DNA of 64,000 bases from Geitlerinema sp. BBD 1991-9 (GCA_001657325.1 LWRO01000005.1:248001-312000); one strand, 5' to 3'. Counted from the first letter of the stretch, positions 8,390-17,749 are shown. A program made the numbers and translations. Notes: generated by a model from the letters alone, not told the origin.

Positions 8390-10450
8390 ATGTCTGTCTT
8401 TTCTAGAGCGAGACGGCGATTCGGGCTGCGCGTAGTCGCCCTGGCAGCAGTCTATGCAGCGGTTACGATGTTTCTTGCATTTTTCCCCAACGACATCGTG
8501 CGAGCGTCGCTAGTCGGATTGCCAACAGGAATCGCTCTGGCAGCGCTCCTTCTCGACAGCCGATCGTTGTGGCCGGGCGTTTTTCTCGGAGCGATTTTGG
8601 GCAGTCTGTTTCACGACGTATCGGGAGAAATGGTTCTGGGGTGGGCAGTTAGCCAAACCCTACAAGCCTGGTTGGGCGCAACACTTCTCGAAAGTGTCGG
8701 GTTTCGTCCGTCCCTGGAAAGGCTGCGCGATGTGGGAAGCCTGATTGTCTTTGGTGGTATTGCGGCAACGTTCGTCAGTACAACCCTCGATACCATGATG
8801 GTCGCTTGGGTGGAACGCAGCGATCGACCGCTATTTTGGAGTCTTTGGTGGACGCTGTGGATTGGCAAAGCCACGGGTGTCGCAACGGTGACCCCCGCCT
8901 GTTTAGCAGTCGTCGAGCGCAGTCGCGACGTTCGCGCTCGAGGAAGTATTACCAATCGGAAATGGTACGTTGCGGAAATCGTTGCCTTGCTGTTACTCAG
9001 CTTACTCGTCGGATGGATCGTATTTTGTTCGCGCACGCGCATCCATCACTACGATTTGCCGTTAGAATATTTGCCCTTTCCCATTTTGATGTGGACGGCG
9101 TTACGCTTTGGCAAGCGAGGGGCCGTTTTAATCAACTTAACGATCGCCGCAATGGCCGTTTGGGGAATTGCTCGTAATAGCAGTCCGTTTTTAAGACAAC
9201 TAGACGGTACGACCCTTTCCCCGCCGACGCAAGCGATCTTATCGTTACAGCTATTCATGGCAGTTACGGCGATCGCGTCGCTGGTGCTGGCCACCGCTGT
9301 AGCGGGACGACAATGGGCAGAAATCTCGCTCAAACAAAGTCGGGCGCGACTGTCGAATGCCCAGCGTATCGCTCAGTTGGGTAACTGGGATTTCGATCGA
9401 GCCACACAACAAACTCACTGGTCCGATCAAATGTACGAGATTTTAGGGTGTATGCCCGGTGCGTTTCCCCCGTCGCGAGAAGCACTCGTGCAGTTCGTCC
9501 ATCCCGAGGATCGATCGAGTGTCGAAGTGGCTTACTCGAACACGCTTCTCAAACGCAAGCCGTTTTGCCTCGATTACCGCATTCACTTGAAAACGGGGGA
9601 AGAACGAATCGTGCGCGAACGGGCGGAAGCGCGAGATCTATACGCCATCGGTACGCTTCAGGACGTGACGGAGTTGAAGCGATCGGAGGAGCTGCGTCAG
9701 GCGAAGGAAGAGGCAGAAGCCGCCAACCGAGCGAAGAGTGCTTTTCTTGCCAATATGAGCCACGAACTGCGAACACCGCTCAACGCGATTATCGGATACA
9801 GCGAACTATTACAGGAAGAAGTTTCCGATCTCGGCGATCCGGAACTGGTGGAAGACGTGCGCCGCATTCACGGGGCGGGGCGACATTTACTCTCGGTTAT
9901 CGGCGATATTTTAGATATTTCCAAAATTGAAGCCGGTCGCCTCGATATGGATATCGAAATTTTAAACGTGTATCCCTTGGTTGAAGAAATCACGGCAACG
10001 GTACAACCGCTGGCGGCCACCAATGGGAACGCCCTACAGCTACATTGTGCTGAGAACGTTGGGAACGTCCTTGCTGACGCGGGGCGGGTGCGACAGATTT
10101 TACTGAATTTGCTGGGCAATGCGGCTAAATTCACCCATGGCGGTACGATTCGTCTCGAGGTGGATTCGATCGACTCGAAGATCTGTTTTAAGGTAACCGA
10201 TACGGGCATTGGCATCGCACCGGAAGAACTCGATCGAATCTTTCAACCGTTTACGCAGGCTGATACGTCGAGTACGCGACAACACGGCGGGACGGGACTG
10301 GGGTTGGCCATCGCTCGCAAGTTTGCAGAAATCATGGGGGGGACAATTTGGGTTGACAGTGAAAAAGGCAAAGGTTCCATTTTCGTGCTGGAGTTACCCG
10401 AATGTTCTGACGACGAGGCTAATTTTTCTTCATTGTTGGATGAAGCGTAG
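8390..10450 (+). CDS. MASE1-PAS hybrid-type sensor histidine kinase
   Basis: 686 aa from ATG 8390; the frame opens at a TTG at 8351, but AGGAAGG at 8382-8388 favours the ATG although the spacing is short. Residues about 1-310 are a multi-span integral-membrane sensor domain of the MASE1 type (for example [32 protein letters not shown]). A PAS domain follows (about 322-440, [24 protein letters not shown]), then HisKA with [20 protein letters not shown] (phospho-acceptor His458), and HATPase_c with N-box [27 protein letters not shown] and [13 protein letters not shown]. No receiver domain is attached and no response regulator is adjacent, so the partner is unknown. The MASE1 ligand is not predictable. 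Confidence 0.92.
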   Translation: MSVFSRARRRFGLRVVALAAVYAAVTMFLAFFPNDIVRASLVGLPTGIALAALLLDSRSLWPGVFLGAILGSLFHDVSGEMVLGWAVSQTLQAWLGATLLESVGFRPSLERLRDVGSLIVFGGIAATFVSTTLDTMMVAWVERSDRPLFWSLWWTLWIGKATGVATVTPACLAVVERSRDVRARGSITNRKWYVAEIVALLLLSLLVGWIVFCSRTRIHHYDLPLEYLPFPILMWTALRFGKRGAVLINLTIAAMAVWGIARNSSPFLRQLDGTTLSPPTQAILSLQLFMAVTAIASLVLATAVAGRQWAEISLKQSRARLSNAQRIAQLGNWDFDRATQQTHWSDQMYEILGCMPGAFPPSREALVQFVHPEDRSSVEVAYSNTLLKRKPFCLDYRIHLKTGEERIVRERAEARDLYAIGTLQDVTELKRSEELRQAKEEAEAANRAKSAFLANMSHELRTPLNAIIGYSELLQEEVSDLGDPELVEDVRRIHGAGRHLLSVIGDILDISKIEAGRLDMDIEILNVYPLVEEITATVQPLAATNGNALQLHCAENVGNVLADAGRVRQILLNLLGNAAKFTHGGTIRLEVDSIDSKICFKVTDTGIGIAPEELDRIFQPFTQADTSSTRQHGGTGLGLAIARKFAEIMGGTIWVDSEKGKGSIFVLELPECSDDEANFSSLLDEA

Positions 10451-10562
10451 AGTATAGAGCTTGGCGTGTTACCCCCAAGAGGAGAAATGAACGATCTCCT
10501 CATCCCTTCAGCTATGCGACAATATCTTCAGGCATCTCTACCTGCTGCGTTTGAGGGAAATT

Positions 10563-11951
10563 ATGACATTACTGCAAACGTCGTCTTCCGCTGCCGAACT
10601 CGTTCGAGCGCAGCGTGCGTTTTTCGCAACGGGAAAAACCCAAGACGTTCGCTTTCGCCTCGAACAACTCAACCGCCTCAAACAAGCCATCCTCGATCGA
10701 ACGGACGAGATCGTCGCTGCGGTTCGTGCGGATTTGCGCCGCCCGGAGTTTGAAGCGTATTTTGAAATTGCCTCGATCGCAGAGGTGAGCTATGCCATCA
10801 AACACCTAAAATCCTGGGTGAAACCGAAGCGCGTTCCGACCTCTCTCGAACAGTTTCCTGCCAGGGCGCGCATCTATCCCGAACCGCTGGGCGTGGTGTT
10901 AATTGTCGCACCGTGGAACTATCCGTTTCAACTGACGATGAGTCCGTTAGTCGGAGCGATCGCGGCGGGAAATTGCACGATTCTCAAACCATCGGAGATT
11001 TCGCCTCATACGTCGGCGGTGGTGACGAAACTGATCGAATCGACGTTCGATCGAGAGTATATTGCTTGTGTTGAAGGAGGTGTCGAAGCCAGTCAAGACC
11101 TCCTCGAACAGCGGTTCGATCGAATCTTCTTCACGGGAGGAACCCGCATCGGTCAGATTGTGATGGAGGCGGCGGCGAAACACTTAACCCCCGTCACGCT
11201 GGAACTCGGCGGGAAAAGTCCCTGTGTCGTCGATGCAGATGTGAATCTCGATGTCGCGGCGAAACGGATTACCTGGGGAAAATTCGTGAACGCCGGACAA
11301 ACTTGTGTTGCGCCGGATTATTTGTTGGTCGATCGACGGGTTAAACCGCAATTGCTCGATCTCATTCGGCATTACGTGAAGGAATTTTACGGTGACCGTC
11401 CCGCCAGCAGTTCCGATCTCGCTCGCATGATTAGCGAACGACATTTCGATCGCGTGGCTTCTTTCCTCGATTGTGGCAACGTTGTCGTCGGCGGACACGT
11501 CGATCGCGTCGATCGATATATTGCCCCGACTGTCCTCGATAACATCACCTGGGACGATGCGGTGATGCAAGAGGAAATCTTCGGGCCGATTTTACCGATT
11601 CTGTCCTACGACACCCTCGACGAAGCGATCGATCGCATTAACGAACGCCCCAAACCTCTGGCGCTTTACGTCTTCTCGAACGACAAAGCCACGCAACGGC
11701 GCGTGTTATCCGAAACCTCTTCTGGGGGCGCTTGCGTCAACGATACCATCATGCACTTAGCGGTCACTGACTTACCCTTTGGCGGCGTGGGAACGAGCGG
11801 GATGGGCAGCTACCACGGGAAAGCCAGTTTCGACACGTTCTCCCACTTTAAAAGTGTTCTCCATAAAGGCTTGTGGTTCGATCTCGACTGGCGTTACGCA
11901 CCCTATACGGATGGCAAACTCAATTTATTAAAACGAATTGTAAAAGGTTGA
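10563..11951 (+). CDS. Aldehyde dehydrogenase (ALDH3-like)
   Basis: 462 aa from ATG 10563, preceded by GAGGGA; the frame can be extended to a TTG at 10551. The protein carries the NAD(P)-dependent aldehyde dehydrogenase fold: LGVVLIVAPWNYPFQLTMSP, FTGGTRIGQIVMEAA, general base Glu214 in LELGGKSP, catalytic Cys248 in NAGQTCVAPDYLL, and the C-terminal PFGGVGTSGMGSYHGK. The short length without an N-terminal extension, and the Pro-Trp-Asn-Tyr-Pro motif, fit the ALDH3 class that oxidises fatty or other medium/long-chain aldehydes. In cyanobacteria such enzymes turn fatty aldehydes into acids. The substrate is inferred. It converges with tetR, 12 nt apart. Confidence 0.93.
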   Translation: MTLLQTSSSAAELVRAQRAFFATGKTQDVRFRLEQLNRLKQAILDRTDEIVAAVRADLRRPEFEAYFEIASIAEVSYAIKHLKSWVKPKRVPTSLEQFPARARIYPEPLGVVLIVAPWNYPFQLTMSPLVGAIAAGNCTILKPSEISPHTSAVVTKLIESTFDREYIACVEGGVEASQDLLEQRFDRIFFTGGTRIGQIVMEAAAKHLTPVTLELGGKSPCVVDADVNLDVAAKRITWGKFVNAGQTCVAPDYLLVDRRVKPQLLDLIRHYVKEFYGDRPASSSDLARMISERHFDRVASFLDCGNVVVGGHVDRVDRYIAPTVLDNITWDDAVMQEEIFGPILPILSYDTLDEAIDRINERPKPLALYVFSNDKATQRRVLSETSSGGACVNDTIMHLAVTDLPFGGVGTSGMGSYHGKASFDTFSHFKSVLHKGLWFDLDWRYAPYTDGKLNLLKRIVKG

Positions 11952-11963
11952 TCTATTGTCACA

Positions 11964-12599
11964 CTATACCTTTTTTGTCAAGAGATTTGACAGTCCTTCT
12001 GAGAGTGTCTGTGTCGTGAAACGGGCGATCGATTCGATCTCGTGGGTTTCGGAGATCGGAAGTTGACCGTCGATCGCTAACATCGCGAGTCCGTGAACCA
12101 ACGACCACGCCACCCAAGCGAGTTTTACCGGATCGCCGGGACGGATTTTCTCCGCGTTCTGTCCGGCGATGACGAGATCGACCAACACCTGAAAGGCTTG
12201 TTGGCTGGCGTTTTGTAACGACGGATATCGGGATCGATCGATCGCCCCAGAACCGAACATGACGCGGTAATATTCGGGTCGATCGAAAGCGTATTTTACA
12301 TAAGCGATACCGCTAGCTTGCAAGCGTTCCAAGGAGCAATCTGCGGTTGTTTCAAGCCGGTTTTGCAACGCTGTGGTCAACGCTTGCGTCAAGCCGAGAA
12401 ATCCCTCTTCCGCCACTGCTGCGAGGAGAGCTTCTTTATCGGCAAAATGTCGATAAGAGGCTGAATGCGACACGCCGACGCGCCGCGCCACTTCCCGCAA
12501 CGACAGGCTGTTGACTCCTTTTTCCGCAATGGTTTCGATCGCTGTATCGATTAAGGCTTGGCGGAGATTCCCGTGGTGATAGGTTTTTGACGCACTCAT
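11964..12599 (-). CDS. TetR/AcrR-family transcriptional regulator
   Basis: 211 aa from ATG 12599. The N-terminal helix-turn-helix is clear: RQALIDTAIETIAEKGVNSL, then SLREVARRVGVSHSASYRHF and DKEALLAAVAEEG. The C-terminal part (about residues 75-205) is an all-helical ligand-binding and dimer domain of the WHG-like kind. It is divergent from the FAD-dependent oxidoreductase at 12832. The shared intergenic region holds two near-identical dyads over the promoter of that gene, so this regulator most likely represses it. The inducing ligand is unknown; a hydrophobic metabolite is a reasonable guess given both neighbours (aldehyde dehydrogenase and a carotenoid-type oxidoreductase). Confidence 0.93.
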   Translation of the reverse strand: MSASKTYHHGNLRQALIDTAIETIAEKGVNSLSLREVARRVGVSHSASYRHFADKEALLAAVAEEGFLGLTQALTTALQNRLETTADCSLERLQASGIAYVKYAFDRPEYYRVMFGSGAIDRSRYPSLQNASQQAFQVLVDLVIAGQNAEKIRPGDPVKLAWVAWSLVHGLAMLAIDGQLPISETHEIESIARFTTQTLSEGLSNLLTKKV

Positions 12600-12638
12600 T
12601 TTGACTTACTCATCTTGACACACGCATCAACGATCGAA

Positions 12639-12697
12639 CACTCGAAACCCCACCCCTCCTCCCCTAGCTAAGGGGAGGAGGGGTGGGGTTTCGAGTG
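12639..12697. repeat. Near-perfect 27-bp inverted repeat
   Basis: Arms 12639-12665 and 12671-12697 are exactly complementary around a 5-nt centre AGCTA, giving a very stable hairpin rich in C-runs on one strand and G-runs on the other. The core (CCCCACCCCTCC and CTTAGCT-like centre) resembles the dispersed MITE-like element at 14484, 14602 and 54835. It lies between the tetR start and the dyads of the divergent gene and may insulate the two transcription units. Confidence 0.8.
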
Positions 12698-12736
12698 CAA
12701 CAGTGAGATGCACCTCACTCGAACGAACTTCAATTT

Positions 12737-12792
12737 CATATGTTGACAATGGTAACATATGAGCTATACTTAAATGTAGACACTGGAAACAT
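12737..12792 (+). promoter_or_regulatory. Promoter with two operator-like dyads
   Basis: A good sigma-70 promoter reads towards the FAD oxidoreductase: TTGACA at 12743-12748, 16-nt spacer, TATACT at 12765-12770. A dyad CATATGTT/AACATATG (12737-12761) covers the -35 box. Its core ATGTTGACAATGGTAACAT (12740-12758) recurs as ATGTAGACACTGGAAACAT at 12774-12792, identical at 16 of 19 positions and exactly 34 bp downstream, just past the -10 box. Two such sites flanking the -10 region would be an effective repressor target. That TetR at 11964-12599 binds them is inferred from position. Confidence 0.72.
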
Positions 12793-12831
12793 ACAGATCG
12801 GTGTTATCGAATTCTTCTCAGGAGAAAAACG

Positions 12832-14478
12832 ATGTCCAGCCTCGATCGCACTCCCCAAAATCTACGCGAACGAACGACGAACCACTACGACGCAATCCTG
12901 ATTGGTTCTGGAATGGGAGCGTTAACCGTCGCCAGTCTCCTCACGCAACTTCGCAACAAGCGCGTTTTAGTATTAGAGCGTCACTTCAAAGCAGGCGGAT
13001 TCACGCACGCCTTCAAACGTCGATCGTTTCATTGGGATGTGGGACTTCACTATGTCGGACAGATGGGTGAAACCACTCCGTTGCGAAAGCTATTCAACTT
13101 AATTACTCGTCACGGCGTGCAATGGAATAAAATGCCCGAACCCTTTGAAAAATTTGTTTATCCAGGGTTTCAATTCGATTTATACGGCGACGACAGTTTA
13201 TCTAAAGATAAAACTCGATTTCAAGCCGATCTAATCGCGCGGTTCCCCGATGAAAAAGATGCCATTCAACGCTATTTTCGAGATATCTCGAAAGCGTCGC
13301 AGGCGTTATGGTGGCACGTGATGCGACGCAACGGTTCGTTACCCTTTAAACTACTCGGTTGGTGGAATAAATTGTGGAATCCCATTTCCCTAAAGTTAAC
13401 GACACGGGAATATCTCGATCGACAGTTTAAAAACCCCGATCTTAAAACTTTACTCGTCTCCCAATGGGGAGATTACGGCGTTCCGCCTAGCCAAAGTCCC
13501 TTCGCTATTCACGCAACGATCGTTCGACATTACCTTGAAGGCGGTTACTATCCCGTTGGCGGTGCGGGAAAAATTGCAGAAAGCGTGGTTTCGATCGTCA
13601 AAGAACGGGGTGGAGAGATTTTACTCGATCGAGAAGTGACTGAAATTTTAATCGAGAACGATCGAGCTGTGGGCGTTCGGGTACGAAACTTGAAAAACAA
13701 CTCGATCGAAAACTATTACGCCTCGATCGTCATTTCTAACGCAGGTGCAGCAACCACCTATCTCAAACTCATTCCCGAAACCTATCCCATTACCTTTCGT
13801 GAAGCGTTGCGTCAGTTCCTCAAACAGCATCCCCCCGCAACCAACATCACGCTATATCTCGGATTGTCAGGCGATCCTCGTCAGTTGGGTTTCCAAGGTG
13901 AAAATCACTGGATTTACGAAGATACCAACCACGATGAAATTTATACCCGTCGTCGTGAGTGGATTGAAACGGGAAATCCCCCACAAGCCTATCTTTCATT
14001 TCCGTCTCTTAAAGATCCGAATGCAACAGCTCACACCGCAGAAATTATCACCCGGGTAGATTACGATTCTTTCGCAAAATGGCGAGAACAGCCTTGGTTG
14101 AATCGAGATGAGGCTTATCGGGAGTTAAAAGATCGCATGAGTCAGCAATTAATCGATTTAATCGATCGACACTATCCCGGCTTTGCCGATCTCGTCACCT
14201 ATCACGAACTCTCAACACCCCTGACAAACGAACATTTTACGAGTCATATCGGAGGAGGAATTTACGGACTTCCTGCTGTTACCGAACGGTTTGAGCCTCA
14301 AAATGCTAAATGGACGAACCCTGAAACACCCGTAAAAGGATTGTATTTAACGGGAGTTGATATTTTCATGGGTGGAATTACCCCAGCTGCCATGGCAGGC
14401 GTTATCACCTTAAGTCGTATTCCCGAAGGAATATCGATTCCCGAAACGTTCGCGAAAGCATTTCGATTAGGGAAATAA
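12832..14478 (+). CDS. FAD-dependent oxidoreductase, CrtISO / retinol-saturase-like
   Basis: 548 aa from ATG 12832, with CAGGAGA about ten bases upstream. The N-terminus has the dinucleotide-binding motif DAILIGSGMGALTVASLL (about residues 22-39) followed by VLVLERHFKAGGFTHAFKRR, and the C-terminus has the FAD-binding end GLYLTGVDIFMGGITPAAMA. This is the phytoene-desaturase superfamily, nearest in appearance to carotenoid isomerase (CrtISO) and all-trans-retinol saturase. The conserved YPVGGAGKIAESVV segment is typical. The substrate is probably a polyene or isoprenoid lipid, but the divergent TetR control argues for an inducible accessory role rather than core carotenoid synthesis. Confidence 0.85.
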   Translation: MSSLDRTPQNLRERTTNHYDAILIGSGMGALTVASLLTQLRNKRVLVLERHFKAGGFTHAFKRRSFHWDVGLHYVGQMGETTPLRKLFNLITRHGVQWNKMPEPFEKFVYPGFQFDLYGDDSLSKDKTRFQADLIARFPDEKDAIQRYFRDISKASQALWWHVMRRNGSLPFKLLGWWNKLWNPISLKLTTREYLDRQFKNPDLKTLLVSQWGDYGVPPSQSPFAIHATIVRHYLEGGYYPVGGAGKIAESVVSIVKERGGEILLDREVTEILIENDRAVGVRVRNLKNNSIENYYASIVISNAGAATTYLKLIPETYPITFREALRQFLKQHPPATNITLYLGLSGDPRQLGFQGENHWIYEDTNHDEIYTRRREWIETGNPPQAYLSFPSLKDPNATAHTAEIITRVDYDSFAKWREQPWLNRDEAYRELKDRMSQQLIDLIDRHYPGFADLVTYHELSTPLTNEHFTSHIGGGIYGLPAVTERFEPQNAKWTNPETPVKGLYLTGVDIFMGGITPAAMAGVITLSRIPEGISIPETFAKAFRLGK

Positions 14479-14483
14479 TATGG

Positions 14484-14730
14484 GTGTATCTCAATTTCGG
14501 AGAAAGACCCCTCCGCCTTCGGCACCTCCCCTTAACCAGGGGAGGATGGGTGGGGTTTCGATCGTAAAATTGAGATACTATTTTATTTCGAGTCTTGTCG
14601 GGTGTATCTCAATTTCGGAGAAAGACCCCTCCGCCTTCGGCACCTCCCCTTAACCAGGGGAGGATGGGTGGGGTTTCGATCGCAAAATTGAGATACACTC
14701 AATAATATTTTATTTCGAGTCTTGTCGGGC
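14484..14730. repeat. Tandem pair of ~95-bp MITE-like elements
   Basis: Two almost identical units, 14484-14578 and 14602-14698. Each begins GTGTATCTCAATTTC, ends with the complementary AAATTGAGATAC, and has an inner hairpin CCTCCCCT/AGGGGAGG followed by GGATGGGTGGGGTTTCGATC. Each unit is followed by the same TATTTTATTTCGAGTCTTGT stretch (ending about 14601 and 14729), so the duplication covers element plus flank. The second copy has about eight extra bases at its right edge. A third, diverged copy is at 54835-54931. Terminal inverted repeats without any transposase gene fit a non-autonomous element. Confidence 0.85.
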
Positions 14731-14875
14731 GGGGGAATCAAATTTAAATATGAATAGCAAAACAACACTAGATGTTAATGCACCCTACACCTCAAAGCAC
14801 TCTGGCATACCGATCGAGAATTTGGTAGCATGAAGATAAACTAAACATCTTATATCAAGTAATTTCACGATCGCG

Positions 14876-15100
14876 ATGACTAATTTATTAAATCGTATCA
14901 CTCAAGAGCCGGGTCAGTGTGGCGGTCATCCTTGTATTCGAGGAATGCGGATTCGTGTCACTGATGTCTTAGAAATGCTTGCTGAAAATGTTAGTGTTGC
15001 AGAAGTTTTAGAGGATTTCACTGATTTAGAGCTTGCCGATATCCAAGCTTGCTTGCTGTTTACAGCACGACGAACTGATTTCCCCAGACTTACAGCATGA
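14876..15100 (+). CDS. DUF433 protein, VapB-like antitoxin
   Basis: 74 aa from ATG 14876. The sequence RITQEPGQCGGHPCIRGMRI followed by RVTDVLEMLAENVSVAEVLE and DFTDLELADIQACLLF is typical of DUF433, a small helical DNA-binding-type family. It usually sits directly upstream of a DUF5615 (PIN-like) toxin gene in cyanobacteria. Here the stop overlaps the start of such a gene (ATGA at 15097-15100), but that partner is truncated. It may persist as a solitary antitoxin or regulator. Confidence 0.85.
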   Translation: MTNLLNRITQEPGQCGGHPCIRGMRIRVTDVLEMLAENVSVAEVLEDFTDLELADIQACLLFTARRTDFPRLTA

Positions 15101-15210
15101 ATCTTTGGATTGATGCTCAATTGCCACCAACACTTGCAACTTGGTTGACCGACAATTTTGATTTGAAAGCCACAGCTATAGCAATAAGCCATCTGGTATC
15201 TAATCGCTAA
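15097..15210 (+). pseudogene. Truncated DUF5615 PIN-like toxin
   Basis: The frame starts with an ATG overlapping the antitoxin stop and encodes 37 residues, MNLWIDAQLPPTLATWLTDN and then FDLKATAIAISHLVSNR. The first half matches the N-terminus of DUF5615 proteins, including the acidic residue in LWIDAQLPP. Full members run to about 100-115 residues with further acidic residues; here a stop comes right after the first third and AT-rich sequence without homology follows (15211-15313). The toxin should be inactive. It is too short for most gene finders and would be missed. Confidence 0.75.
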
Positions 15211-15313
15211 AAAAATTAAAGAGTAAAATTTTTCTTGAGCGAACAAGCTTAATTGCATTAATTTAAAAAAATCGATCTTAAAATTAATTAAATCGCATTT
15301 TTTAACAATTTCA

Positions 15314-16288
15314 ATGTACCGTTTTTCGTTTTACCCCTATCGCCGACAATTTTGTCAACCCCTCCGAACCCATCACGGAGCTTGGAACACTCGGGAGGGA
15401 ATTATTCTAAAACTTACGGATAAAGCTGGAAACATCGGACTCGGAGAAATTGCGCCTCTTCCCTGGTTCGGTTCTGAAACGATCGAACAGGCGATTAAAC
15501 TCTGTCATCAGCTTCCTAAACAAATTGATGAAACCAAGATTTTTGCAATTCCCAACAGGTTCCCCGCGTCGCAGTTTGCCTTTGAGTCAGCGTTGTCTTC
15601 TGTGACAGAAAACTCGCACTCAAAAACACGCTTAAAAACCTTACTCAATACATTTCCCAACAGTCAGCTTTTACCGACGGGAAAAGCTGTTTTATCATTG
15701 TTTGATTTTCAAAAGAAAGAGTTAGAGAGTCGCTTTGATGAGAAGCAAACCTTTAAATGGAAAATTGGCGTAACGGATATTAAGACTGAATTACAATGGT
15801 TCGATCGATTGCTTCAATTGCTCCCACCCCACGCCAAACTTCGCCTCGATGCAAATGGTGGCTTAACCTGGGAAACCGCCAATCGCTGGTTAGCTGCTTG
15901 CGAGGGAAAATCGATCGAATTCCTCGAACAGCCTCTTCCCATCGATCGATTCGATGAAATGCTCAAATTACAGGAACGTTACACCACATCGATCGCGCTC
16001 GATGAATCCGTTGCGACGCTCGCACAGATGGAAACTTGCATCGATCGCGGTTGGCGTGGCCTTTTCGTCGTGAAAGCATCGATCGTGGGTTCTCCTGCTC
16101 AATTACGCCAACTGTGCAAAACTCACCATCTCGATACCGTGTTTTCTTCAGTTTTTGAAACCCGCATCGGGAGAGAATCGGCGTTGAAACTGGCGGCTGA
16201 GTTACAAAGGGTTCCTCGTGCGGTAGGATTTGGAATCGAACATTGGTTTGCAGAAGACGACGAAACCGTTTTACGGCAAATATGGTAG
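15314..16288 (+). CDS. menC: o-Succinylbenzoate synthase
   Basis: 324 aa from ATG 15314. This is an enolase-superfamily dehydratase that converts SHCHC to o-succinylbenzoate in menaquinone/phylloquinone synthesis, cytoplasmic. Visible motifs: the capping-domain start FSFYPYRRQFCQPLRTHHGA with REGIILKL and GLGEIAPLPWFG; FKWKIGVTDIKTE with the catalytic Lys; metal ligands in LRLDANGGLTW and LEQPLPIDRFDE; IALDESVATL; and the second Lys in LFVVKASIVGSP. It overlaps menE by seven bases, which confirms the pathway assignment. In cyanobacteria the product quinone is phylloquinone, the A1 cofactor of photosystem I. Confidence 0.95.
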   Translation: MYRFSFYPYRRQFCQPLRTHHGAWNTREGIILKLTDKAGNIGLGEIAPLPWFGSETIEQAIKLCHQLPKQIDETKIFAIPNRFPASQFAFESALSSVTENSHSKTRLKTLLNTFPNSQLLPTGKAVLSLFDFQKKELESRFDEKQTFKWKIGVTDIKTELQWFDRLLQLLPPHAKLRLDANGGLTWETANRWLAACEGKSIEFLEQPLPIDRFDEMLKLQERYTTSIALDESVATLAQMETCIDRGWRGLFVVKASIVGSPAQLRQLCKTHHLDTVFSSVFETRIGRESALKLAAELQRVPRAVGFGIEHWFAEDDETVLRQIW

Positions 16289-17706
16289 ATCCTTTCAAGC
16301 TATTTCAGCAGCGTCGCGATGAATCTTGGTTAATTGGGGAAGGAGTCGATCGAGATCGGTTTTCGGACATCGTCGATCGATCCTTAGAAGAACTCCAGCA
16401 GTTCGATCGTGCGCCGACGGTGCTACTCTGCGAATCCGATCCAGTCAAATTTTTAGCAAGATTTCTCGCCGCTTGTATTGCGGAAGTTCCCGTATTTTTG
16501 GGGAATCCCAACTGGCGAGATATGGAATGGCAGCAAGTTCGAGAAATGGCTGTTTTCGATCGCGTTTGGGGAACTGTTACTTCCGAGCAAAGTCTTCCAA
16601 ACCAATCGACTTCTAGTTCACTCGAAAATCAATTTAACCCAAAACAAAATTATATCATTATTTCGACGGGCGGATCGTCGGGAAAAATTAAATTTGTCGT
16701 TCATACTTGGGAAACACTCTGTACGTCAGTTGAAGGATTTCAACAGCATTTCAATCTCGATTCAGTCAACTGTTGCTGTACGCTTCCTTTATTTCACGTT
16801 AGCGGATTGATGCAATTCGTTCGATCGTTTGTTACTGGAGGCACTTTAGCCATTTTTTCTTACAAATCGATCGAGCTGGGGAAACTGCCCGATCTCGAAC
16901 CTGAAGCATTTTGGATTTCCCTCGTTCCCACCCAATTACAACGGCTGCTACACACTCAAAAAACGATCGATTGGCTCTCTCGATTTCAAGGAATTTTGCT
17001 CGGTGGCGCACCCGCTTGGCAGAGCTTGCTAGACAAAGCGAGACGAAATGGCCTTCCAGTCGCGCTAACGTATGGCATGACAGAAACAGCTTCTCAAGTT
17101 GTCACCTTGCCTCCACAAGAGTTTTTGAAGGGCAATTTCAGTAGTGGCCAAGTCTTACCCCATGCAGAAGTTTCGATTTGCAACGAGTGCGGGAAGACTT
17201 TACCGACTGGAGAAGTCGGATCGATCGAAATTCGGGCAAAATCTTTGATGTTAGGATATTACGATTCCGATTCAAAAAAACGATTCGATCGAAGACAATC
17301 AATCCACTTGCTTGGCGAAAAAGGGCAAGGAAACGTACTTAAAACCGACGATCTCGGCTATTTCGACGATCGAGGATTTCTTCACGTTCTCGGACGCAAC
17401 AGCCAAAAGATTATTACCGGGGGTGAAAACGTCTTTCCGATCGAAGTCGAAAACGCGATTCGATCGAGTGCGTTGGTTCGCGATGTCTGCGTTATCGGTT
17501 TACCCGATTCCGAATGGGGACAAATTGTCGCGGCGGTTTACGTTCCCCAACCCAATGTCACACCAGAACAGCTCAAACGCCATCTCTCTCGAAGCCTCTG
17601 CGCGTACAAACACCCGAAACGCTGGATTGTAACCCACGCACTCCCGAGAAACGAGCGCGGGAAAGTCGATCTCTTAGCAGTGCGAGCGCTTGCAGAAAGC
17701 GATTAA
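16282..17706 (+). CDS. menE: o-Succinylbenzoate-CoA ligase
   Basis: 474 aa from ATG 16282, which overlaps the end of menC (stop at 16286-16288). The frame is open further upstream but that part lies inside menC. It is an adenylate-forming enzyme: phosphate-binding IISTGGSSGKIKFVVHTWET, adenine-binding LTYGMTETASQVV, the hinge aspartate in LKTDDLGYFDDRGFLHVLGR, and the C-terminal NSQKIITGGENVFPIEVE and PRNERGKVDLLA with the late lysine. It activates o-succinylbenzoate with ATP and CoA, the step after MenC. Length is slightly below the usual AMP-ligase size, normal for MenE. Confidence 0.93.
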   Translation: MVDPFKLFQQRRDESWLIGEGVDRDRFSDIVDRSLEELQQFDRAPTVLLCESDPVKFLARFLAACIAEVPVFLGNPNWRDMEWQQVREMAVFDRVWGTVTSEQSLPNQSTSSSLENQFNPKQNYIIISTGGSSGKIKFVVHTWETLCTSVEGFQQHFNLDSVNCCCTLPLFHVSGLMQFVRSFVTGGTLAIFSYKSIELGKLPDLEPEAFWISLVPTQLQRLLHTQKTIDWLSRFQGILLGGAPAWQSLLDKARRNGLPVALTYGMTETASQVVTLPPQEFLKGNFSSGQVLPHAEVSICNECGKTLPTGEVGSIEIRAKSLMLGYYDSDSKKRFDRRQSIHLLGEKGQGNVLKTDDLGYFDDRGFLHVLGRNSQKIITGGENVFPIEVENAIRSSALVRDVCVIGLPDSEWGQIVAAVYVPQPNVTPEQLKRHLSRSLCAYKHPKRWIVTHALPRNERGKVDLLAVRALAESD

Positions 17707-17749
17707 AATTGAAAAGATTGCCAGCATTGAGATATGACGAGGAACTGCT

